DNA of 64,000 nt from Ancylobacter rudongensis. Its GTDB lineage: Bacteria > Pseudomonadota > Alphaproteobacteria > Rhizobiales > Xanthobacteraceae. Below are positions 57,339-64,000 of the stretch, in pieces. Within the stretch, counting starts at the first letter, position 1. Every line of letters begins with the position of its first letter. The translations under genes were made by a program, and so were the position numbers. The stretch covers positions 992,001-1,056,000 of the forward strand of contig NZ_FMTP01000001.1 in assembly GCF_900100155.1 (NCBI RefSeq), written 5' to 3'. A model generated the notes under the pieces. That model saw only the letters and a program-made list of their open reading frames with translations, was not told where the DNA came from and ran no database searches.

Positions 57339-57475
57339 GGATCGTATCCCGGTCTCAGAATGGAGGATTGGTTCCCTCTCATGAGGCGGCAAGTCTCACG
57401 CCGGCGGGGCTAAGATCGGTTTAAGCGACAGGCTGAATCCTTCGTCACCGCAACGGGTTAATGAAAGATGAAGAC

Positions 57476-57907
57476 TCAGCGTTCGCTCTCGCGCGCGGCC
57501 TTGTAGGTAAGGAAGGCATAGGCGGCGACCAGCACCGTCTCAATGGCGGCGACGATCATCAGCCGGCCGACGCCCTCCGGTGCCGAGGCGTTGATGAGGA
57601 TCTGCACCATCGCCGTCACCAGCCAGAGCACCACGCCCCAGGACGCGCCGAGCCAGAGGCCCACGGCCGCAACCGGGTTCATGATGGCGGCCCAGATCAC
57701 CGCCGACTGAGCGGCGAGGGAAAGCATTTCGAAGCGGCTGGTGTCCCCGTCCCAGACGCCGCAGACGAGGGTCCAGCTGTAAACCGTCTTCACCATCAGG
57801 AAGCCGGCGAGGCAGCGCAAATACAGAATCACACGCGATTGCCACAGCGGCATGCGTGCCCCGGCCGGGCCAAGGGTGGCGTCTATGGGATCGTAGGGAG
57901 AACTCAT
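57476..57907 (-). CDS. DUF6163-like small integral membrane protein
   Basis: 143-residue protein with four hydrophobic spans, beginning MSSPYDPIDATLGP and continuing RVILYLRCLAGFLMVKTVYS, AAQSAVIWAAIMNPVAAVGL, GVVLWLVTAMVQILIN and MIVAAIETVLVAAYAFLTY. It resembles hyphomicrobial proteins of unknown function grouped as DUF6163. The start at 57907 avoids the overlap with the hydrolase gene that the longer frame would make. It lies 25 bp after that hydrolase gene and 137 bp before the MarR-type regulator, on the same strand as both. Confidence 0.75.
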   Translation of the reverse strand: MSSPYDPIDATLGPAGARMPLWQSRVILYLRCLAGFLMVKTVYSWTLVCGVWDGDTSRFEMLSLAAQSAVIWAAIMNPVAAVGLWLGASWGVVLWLVTAMVQILINASAPEGVGRLMIVAAIETVLVAAYAFLTYKAARESER

Positions 57908-57932
57908 GGCGCCTGCATACTCCAAAACGCGG

Positions 57933-59003
57933 TCAGGCCAGCAGCAATTCGTCGTCAAGCGGCGTATCGAACAGGGCGGCGATGGCGGCGGGGTCGACCT
58001 CCTCCAGCCGCGCCGGGCGCCAGGCCGGCTTCTGGTCCCTGTCCACCAGCACCGCGCGCACGCCCTCGAAGAAGTCGGACTGGTCGAGCAGGCGCGTCAC
58101 GAGGCGGAACTCCAGCCTCAGACAACCCGCCAGATCAAGAGCCGGGCCACGCTGCATCTGCTGGAAGGCGATGTGCACGCTGGTCGGCGAGGCGCGGCGG
58201 ATGGTCTCCAACTGCAACCGGGCGAAGGCGGCGACGTCGCCCTCGCCTTCCCCCACCTTCTCCAGCGCGATGAGAATGGCCGCCACCGAGCCGCCGGCGA
58301 AGATGCGGTCGATGTGCGGGTAGAGGCCGGCAAGATCGGGGGCTGGCGGCCGAACCGCCAGGCGCGCGAGGCGCCCGTCCATCGCCTCACCCGCCGCCAG
58401 CGCGTCGATCAGCTCCGGCCAGCGGGCGGTCGGGACATAATGGGTGTAGAGGCCGAGCGCCAGCGCGTCCGCCATGCCGATCCGGGCACCTGTCATGGCG
58501 AGCCAGGTGCCGCTCCAGCCGGGAAGGCGCGGCAGCACGAATGTGCCGCCGACATCGGGAAACAGGCCGATAGCGACTTCCGGCATGGCGAAGCCGAGAT
58601 TCTCTCCGGCCACGCGGTAGCGTCCATGGCCGGTGAGGCCGAAGCCGCCGCCGAAGCACAGGCCGTCGACCAGCGAGGCGAAGGGCTTGGGGTAGCGGGC
58701 AATGAGATAGTCCAGCGCGTACTCGTCGCGCCAATACTGCCGGGCCTCCTGCTTGCGCCCGGAACGGCCAAGCTCCGCCATGGCGCGCACGTCGCCGCCG
58801 ACGCAGAACGCGCGCTCATGCGCCGAACGGAGCACCACATGGGCGATGCGGGAATCGCTGATCCAGGCTCGCAATTGCGCGTCCATCGCCCGCACCATCG
58901 GGTGATCGAGCGCGTTCAGCGCGCGCGGCCGGTCGAGCGTCACGATGCCAAGGGCGCCGCGCTCCTCGAAGCTGATGCCGATCTCTGCTGTCATGTCACT
59001 CAT
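57933..59003 (-). CDS. 3-hydroxyisobutyryl-CoA hydrolase (enoyl-CoA hydratase/isomerase family)
   Basis: Crotonase-fold enzyme of 356 residues; the HIBYL-CoA hydrolase branch is suggested by the length and C-terminal extension. Motifs: TLDRPRALNALDHPMVRAMD, FCVGGDVRAMAELG for the oxyanion hole, DGLCFGGGFGLTGHG and AMPEVAIGLFPDVGGTFVLP with the catalytic Glu/Asp. The HIBCH reaction belongs to valine degradation. Starts at 59003 (MSDM) or 58994; no strong ribosome site separates them. First of three same-strand genes ending in the MarR-type regulator; divergent from hemB. Confidence 0.88.
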   Translation of the reverse strand: MSDMTAEIGISFEERGALGIVTLDRPRALNALDHPMVRAMDAQLRAWISDSRIAHVVLRSAHERAFCVGGDVRAMAELGRSGRKQEARQYWRDEYALDYLIARYPKPFASLVDGLCFGGGFGLTGHGRYRVAGENLGFAMPEVAIGLFPDVGGTFVLPRLPGWSGTWLAMTGARIGMADALALGLYTHYVPTARWPELIDALAAGEAMDGRLARLAVRPPAPDLAGLYPHIDRIFAGGSVAAILIALEKVGEGEGDVAAFARLQLETIRRASPTSVHIAFQQMQRGPALDLAGCLRLEFRLVTRLLDQSDFFEGVRAVLVDRDQKPAWRPARLEEVDPAAIAALFDTPLDDELLLA

Positions 59004-59193
59004 GCCGCGTTGCTGTCCCCGCCCTGCCACTTAAGCTTTTCTCCGCCGCCGGCAAAGCCGCATCGCGGATCCCGCACGCCAGGTCGCGGCCGCCGCAGGG
59101 GTTGCCGCGTCAACATGCCCCGCGACCCAGGGACCGGCGCATACGCAATCAACCGGGTGAAGAGGTCGCGCGCGGCGTCGTATGGAGCTATAA

Positions 59194-60330
<1,137 letters not shown>

Positions 60331-60351
60331 CGACGGCAGGCGCAAGCGGCC

Positions 60352-61698
60352 ATGCCCGGCGGCGCGCGCGGCGGCCATCGCCTGCTCCAACGTGCCCTGA
60401 TCGGCCTCGCGTTGCTGCTGCTTCCCGGCTGCGGCTCGGTGATCGACGCCGACCAGGCCCGCCTGTGCCGGGCGGTGGCTCCCGCTCTCCATGATGAGGC
60501 GGCTGACATCGTCGAGACTCAGCTTGCGCCGGTGCCGAATGATCCCACGGCGCTGCGCTATCGCTACCGCGTGCGCTCCTCCCACGGCAGCGGACCGCAT
60601 GAACTGATCTGCCACTTCGCCGCCCAGGCCGGCGCCGGCCGGTTCCACCTTGTGGCGCTCCTGCAGGATGGCACGCCGCTGGGCGATGTGAAGCTCTATA
60701 TCCTCCGGCGCTGGTGGCTGCAGGAAAGTCACGGCGAGACGCGGGGCGCGCCGCTCTTCCACCTGGGCAAGAGCGGGGCCTATTGGCTCCAACAGGCCCT
60801 TGGCGGAATCGTCTTGATGGGGGTCTACGGTCTCATCGCCACCGGCTTTGCCCTGGTCCACGGCCTTTACGGCCGGATCAACCTCGCTTTCGGGGAAGTG
60901 GCCGTGGCCGGCGGCGTCTATATGCTGGTCGCGATCAGCCTCGCCGGCGCGGCGGGGCGGCTCGGACCGGCCGGGCTGGCGATGGCTCTCCTGGCCGGCA
61001 TTGGCGGAGCGGCGCTGCTGAGCTGGGCGATTGGCAGGACGGTGATCGTGCCCATCCTTGCCCGTGCCCGCTCGCCGCAGCCGGTGCTTATCGCCACGCT
61101 GGCCGTCGCCATCGTGCTGGCCGAACTCTTCCGCCTCACCTCTCCCTATCGTGAAAACTGGCTGCCTGCGCTCATCAACCGGCCGATCCTCATCGCCGGG
61201 CAGGACGGCTTCATCGCCACCGTGACGCCGGCGCAGCTGCTCGCTGCCGGGCTGACGCTCAGCGGCATTTCGCTGCTGCTCGGCCTCATCCGCTTCACCG
61301 GATATGGGCGCAGCTGGCGCGCCCATGCCGACGACCCGCTGATGGCGGCGCTGACCGGCGTGCGGATTCCCAGGCTGGTGGGCGTCACTTTCGCGCTGGC
61401 GGGAGGCTGCGCCGGGCTTGCGGGAGTGGCCATGGTGATGGCCTATGGAACGATAACGCCCGGTGACGGGCTTTCGATGACGCTCAAAGCCTTGATTTCG
61501 GCTATTATTGGCGGCATTGGCTCCGTACCGGGTGCCTTGCTCGGCGCCGCCCTCGTCGCCAGTGTCGAAATCGTGTGGTCGTCCGCCTTCGATATCGGCT
61601 ATCGCGACGTGGTGATCTATTCCCTTCTGGTGGCCGTTCTAGTCCTGCGGCCGGGAGGCCTTTTCCAGCGTGCGGCACATTCGCCGCGAGAATTCTGA
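60352..61698 (+). CDS. LivH-type ABC permease with N-terminal extracytoplasmic domain
   Basis: Protein of 448 residues, about 150 longer than ordinary LivH. Residues 1-25 are a hydrophobic leader ending LLLLPGCGS (lipobox-like). Residues 28-130 form a non-membrane segment with two cysteines (ARLCRAV, ELICHFA). From about residue 140 a full LivH permease follows (VLMGVYGLIATGFALVHGLYG, GRSWRAHADDPLMAALTGVR, GGIGSVPGALLGAALVASV). No Met start near residue 140 would allow a separate permease. LivM, LivG/F and a binding protein are absent. It sits between hemB and threonine ammonia-lyase with 8-21 bp gaps. Function is uncertain. Confidence 0.82.
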   Translation: MPGGARGGHRLLQRALIGLALLLLPGCGSVIDADQARLCRAVAPALHDEAADIVETQLAPVPNDPTALRYRYRVRSSHGSGPHELICHFAAQAGAGRFHLVALLQDGTPLGDVKLYILRRWWLQESHGETRGAPLFHLGKSGAYWLQQALGGIVLMGVYGLIATGFALVHGLYGRINLAFGEVAVAGGVYMLVAISLAGAAGRLGPAGLAMALLAGIGGAALLSWAIGRTVIVPILARARSPQPVLIATLAVAIVLAELFRLTSPYRENWLPALINRPILIAGQDGFIATVTPAQLLAAGLTLSGISLLLGLIRFTGYGRSWRAHADDPLMAALTGVRIPRLVGVTFALAGGCAGLAGVAMVMAYGTITPGDGLSMTLKALISAIIGGIGSVPGALLGAALVASVEIVWSSAFDIGYRDVVIYSLLVAVLVLRPGGLFQRAAHSPREF

Positions 61699-61706
61699 GT
61701 GGTTCG

Positions 61707-62933
61707 ATGACCTTGCCCGTAACCCCCGCCGATGTCGCCGCCGCACGCAAGTTGCTGGATGGCGCGGTGCTGCGCACGCCTACCCTGCCGGCGCCGCGCC
61801 TCTCGGCGATTACGGGCGCGCATGTCTATGTGAAATATGAAAACCTCCAGGTCACGGCGAGCTTCAAGGAACGCGGCGCGCTGACCAAGCTGGCCAGCCT
61901 CTCGGCGCAAGAGCGCGCCGCCGGCGTCGTCGCCATGTCGGCCGGCAATCACGCGCAGGCATTGGCCTATCACGCCGCCCGGCTCGGTATCCGCGCCACG
62001 ATCGTCATGCCGAAGTTCACGCCGATCGTGAAAGTGGCTGCCACCGAGGCACATGGCGCCCGGGTGGTGCTGCACGGCGAATCGGTCGGCGACGCCTCCG
62101 AAGAGGCCGACCGCATCGCCCAGGCCGAGCATCTCGTCTGGGTTCACCCCTATGATGACCGCCATGTGATCGCCGGCCAGGGCTCGATCGCTTCGGAGAT
62201 GCTGGAGGACGCGCCGGACCTCGACGCCCTGCTCGTGCCCGTCGGCGGCGGCGGGATGATCGCCGGCATGGCGGTGGCGGCGCGCGACATGCGGCCCGAT
62301 ATCGAGATCGTCGGCGTCGAGACGCAGCTTTACCCCTCCATGTGGAACGCGCTTCACCAGCAGTCCCTGCCCTGCGAAGGCGCGACGCTGGCGGAAGGCA
62401 TTGCGGTAAAGCAGGCCGGCACGCTGACGCGCGAGCTGGTGTCGGCGCTGGTGTCCGACGTAGTGCTGGTGAGCGAGCCGACGATCGAGCGCGCGGTGAA
62501 CCTGTTCCTGACCCAGCAGAAGACGCTCTCCGAAGGCGCGGGCGCCGCCGGCCTTGCGGCCCTGCTCGCCGATCCCGACCGCTATCGCGGCCGCAAGGTT
62601 GGGCTCGTCGTGTCGGGCGGCAATATCGACCCGCGCATCGTCGCCTCCATCATGATGCGCGAACTGGAGCGCGAGGAGCGGATCGTTTCGTTCCGCTTTT
62701 CCATGCTGGATCGGCCGGGCGAACTCGGCATCATCGCCGGTCTGCTGGGCGGGCTTGGCGCCAACATCCTCGAAGTGGAGCACAAGCGCCATTTCCTCGA
62801 CGTGCACGCCAAGGGAGCCCGGCTGGACGTAACGGTGGAGACCCGCGACCGCGCCCATGCCGACACGGTCTATCATACGCTGATCGAGAACGGCATGGAT
62901 GTGGTGCGGGTCGACTGGCAGGCCGCCGGCTAG
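61707..62933 (+). CDS. Threonine ammonia-lyase (threonine dehydratase, catabolic-like with ACT domain)
   Basis: PLP enzyme of 408 residues that deaminates threonine to 2-oxobutyrate. YENLQVTASFKERGALTKL carries the PLP lysine; VVAMSAGNHAQALAYHA, VPVGGGGMIAGMAVAA and LSEGAGAAGLAAL complete the fold. A C-terminal ACT domain (FSMLDRPGELGIIAGLLGG) may bind a regulatory amino acid. It has one ACT domain, unlike biosynthetic IlvA with two. Starts at 61707, 8 bp after the LivH-type gene, so the two are probably cotranscribed; transport and breakdown of threonine is a tempting but untested link. Confidence 0.92.
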   Translation: MTLPVTPADVAAARKLLDGAVLRTPTLPAPRLSAITGAHVYVKYENLQVTASFKERGALTKLASLSAQERAAGVVAMSAGNHAQALAYHAARLGIRATIVMPKFTPIVKVAATEAHGARVVLHGESVGDASEEADRIAQAEHLVWVHPYDDRHVIAGQGSIASEMLEDAPDLDALLVPVGGGGMIAGMAVAARDMRPDIEIVGVETQLYPSMWNALHQQSLPCEGATLAEGIAVKQAGTLTRELVSALVSDVVLVSEPTIERAVNLFLTQQKTLSEGAGAAGLAALLADPDRYRGRKVGLVVSGGNIDPRIVASIMMRELEREERIVSFRFSMLDRPGELGIIAGLLGGLGANILEVEHKRHFLDVHAKGARLDVTVETRDRAHADTVYHTLIENGMDVVRVDWQAAG

Positions 62934-63038
62934 CACGGTTTGAGCGAGAGAACGTCTGTCTCGGCGGGTTGCCGAGGCGGGAACGCTCTTGTCCGCGCCG
63001 GAGGGCGCCCCCACCTGACGGGGCAGGAGGAGACCGGC

Positions 63039-63554
63039 ATGTTCGATACACGCAATGGCGAGGAAGAGAGGCCCTACGCCTTCGATCCGCTCGTCGAGCC
63101 GGAATATTTTCGCGGCGTGCTCTCCCGCCGGTTCATGGCGTTCCTCATCGACACCGTCATCATCTGCGTGCCCGTCGGCATGGCGGCACTGCTGATCTTC
63201 ATCTTCGGCTTCCTCACGTTCGGGCTCGGCTGGTTCCTGTTCAGCCTGCTGGGGCCGGGCTATGTGGTGTGGGCGCTGGTCTATGTCGGGCTCACCCTGG
63301 GCGGACCGCGCTCGGCCACGCTGGGCATGCGCGCGATGGGGATCGAGATGCGGGTGTGGCACGGCGCGCCGATGACGCCCATGCTGGCCGTGGTCAGCCT
63401 CGTCCTGTTCTGGGTGTCGATTAGCGTCTTCACCCCGTTCGTCACGATCATCGGCCTGCTCAACCGGCGCAAGCGGCTGGCGCATGATTTCATCATCGGC
63501 ACGGTCGTGACCAATAATGACGAGCGGGCGGGCGAGCTTCGCGGCTATCGCTGA
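63039..63554 (+). CDS. RDD family membrane protein
   Basis: 171-residue protein with three hydrophobic spans and the RDD features RRFMAFLIDTVIICVPVGMA (Arg and Asp in the first helix) and a late LAHDFIIGTVV. GLTLGGPRSATLGMRAMGIE-type sequence joins the helices. Function is unknown; RDD proteins have been linked to ion homeostasis in some bacteria. GGAGG lies 8 nt before the ATG at 63039. It precedes bpt, a frequent neighbour in Hyphomicrobiales. Confidence 0.88.
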   Translation: MFDTRNGEEERPYAFDPLVEPEYFRGVLSRRFMAFLIDTVIICVPVGMAALLIFIFGFLTFGLGWFLFSLLGPGYVVWALVYVGLTLGGPRSATLGMRAMGIEMRVWHGAPMTPMLAVVSLVLFWVSISVFTPFVTIIGLLNRRKRLAHDFIIGTVVTNNDERAGELRGYR

Positions 63555-63653
63555 TCCCGCCGCCCTTGCGGATCGTAATGCTCCGCATAAAAGCAGGCTT
63601 TGACGTCGCGGCCGGGGCGCGCGATCCTCAGCCATTCGCAACGTGAACATGCC

Positions 63654-64000
63654 GTGACCGAACATTCGCGCGACACACCGCAATTCTACCTGACCGCTCC
63701 CTCACCCTGCCCCTATCTGGCGGGGCGCTCGGAGCGGAAGGTGTTCACGCATCTGGTTGGCGAGCGGGCCACCCAGCTTAATGACGTGCTGACCCATGGC
63801 GGGTTCCGGCGCAGCCAGTCCATCGCCTATCGCCCGGCCTGCGAGCAGTGCCGCGCCTGCGTCTCGGTGCGGGTGTGCGTCGACGATTTCCGCGAGACGC
63901 GCGGCTTCCGCCGCGTGCGCCAGGCCAATGCCGACCTCATCGGCGATATCCGCGCCGCCATCCCGACTGCCGAGCAATATTCCCTCTTCCGCCTCTATCT
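63654..64000 (+). CDS. bpt: Aspartate/glutamate leucyltransferase (arginyl-tRNA-protein transferase family), 3' end off window
   Basis: Transfers leucine from tRNA to N-terminal Asp or Glu of proteins, marking them for ClpS/ClpAP (N-end rule). About 115 residues are visible: [39 protein letters not shown] and the cysteine motif [13 protein letters not shown] of the ATE/Bpt N-terminal domain. The start is the GTG at 63654 ([11 protein letters not shown]); an ATG at 63649 is followed at once by a stop. Typical length is about 250 residues, so roughly half is missing to the right. Confidence 0.93.
   Translation, partial: MTEHSRDTPQFYLTAPSPCPYLAGRSERKVFTHLVGERATQLNDVLTHGGFRRSQSIAYRPACEQCRACVSVRVCVDDFRETRGFRRVRQANADLIGDIRAAIPTAEQYSLFRLY

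Noticed and set aside
61617-63683. Minus-strand frame of 688 codons over threonine ammonia-lyase and RDD genes.
   Set aside because: Same antisense pattern; the plus-strand genes have clear active-site motifs.

Overview
The window is about 64 kb of a high-GC alphaproteobacterial chromosome. Gene content and gene order point to the Hyphomicrobiales (Rhizobiales), possibly Xanthobacteraceae-like, though the family is a guess. Support comes from phosphatidylcholine synthase, the blocks uvrA/ssb/marC/gyrA/coaD/cyclophilins/queA/tgt and plsX-fabH-ihfA-merR, an Mg-type HemB, a GTTC-N7-GTTC LexA site and an IalB-family protein. It is nearly all core chromosome: I see no prophage, insertion sequence, integrase, CRISPR array or defence island, and no clear new multi-gene system.

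Layout. 1-3.5 kb: nucleoside/BMP-type ABC importer, cut by the window edge. 3.7-9.3 kb: quinone reductase, Pcs, UbiH-type hydroxylase, AEC transporter, HspQ and IalB-like protein. 9.5-11.8 kb: Tat-exported peptide-binding protein and a small secreted protein. 12-18.1 kb: mfd-sdhE divergent from recG. 18.2-21.7 kb: DUF454 protein, mobA/mobB, TusA-like protein, DUF2218 protein, a hydrolase, a small exported protein and tRNA-Lys. 22-35.7 kb: wrbA, then coaD-cyclophilin-cyclophilin-queA-tgt, a lipase-like hydrolase, gyrA, marC, ssb and uvrA. 35.8-42.1 kb: heme A synthase, DUF2842 protein, a Wzz/degenerate tyrosine-kinase fusion, tRNA-Pro, nitroreductase, ALDH7-type dehydrogenase and an RlpA-like protein. 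42.2-47.7 kb: the operon CBP3-type chaperone - yceD - plsX - fabH - ihfA - merR, with bamE divergent. 47.7-49.8 kb: DadA-like oxidase and an amino-acid binding protein. 49.9-55.5 kb: a seven-gene operon glyA-nrdR-ribD-ribE-ribH-nusB-thiL. 55.8-59 kb: HDAC-family deacetylase, MarR regulator, DUF6163-like membrane protein and HIBYL-CoA hydrolase. 59.3-64 kb: hemB, an unusual LivH-type permease with an N-terminal extracytoplasmic domain, threonine ammonia-lyase, RDD protein and the start of bpt.

The clusters make functional sense. DNA repair and topology genes (mfd, recG, uvrA, ssb, gyrA) recur, with a LexA box between ssb and uvrA. Translation and RNA-modification genes (queA, tgt, nusB, bpt, tRNAs) are interspersed. 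Cofactor synthesis covers Moco, CoA, riboflavin, thiamine, heme and ubiquinone. Lipid synthesis (Pcs, PlsX, FabH) is coupled to the nucleoid protein IHF. The most interesting departures are at residue or architecture level: a Tgt that has lost three of four zinc ligands, the LivH fusion, the apparently kinase-dead Wzz fusion, a Gln at the GyrA Ser83 position, and a tiny membrane ORF between the SOS box and uvrA.
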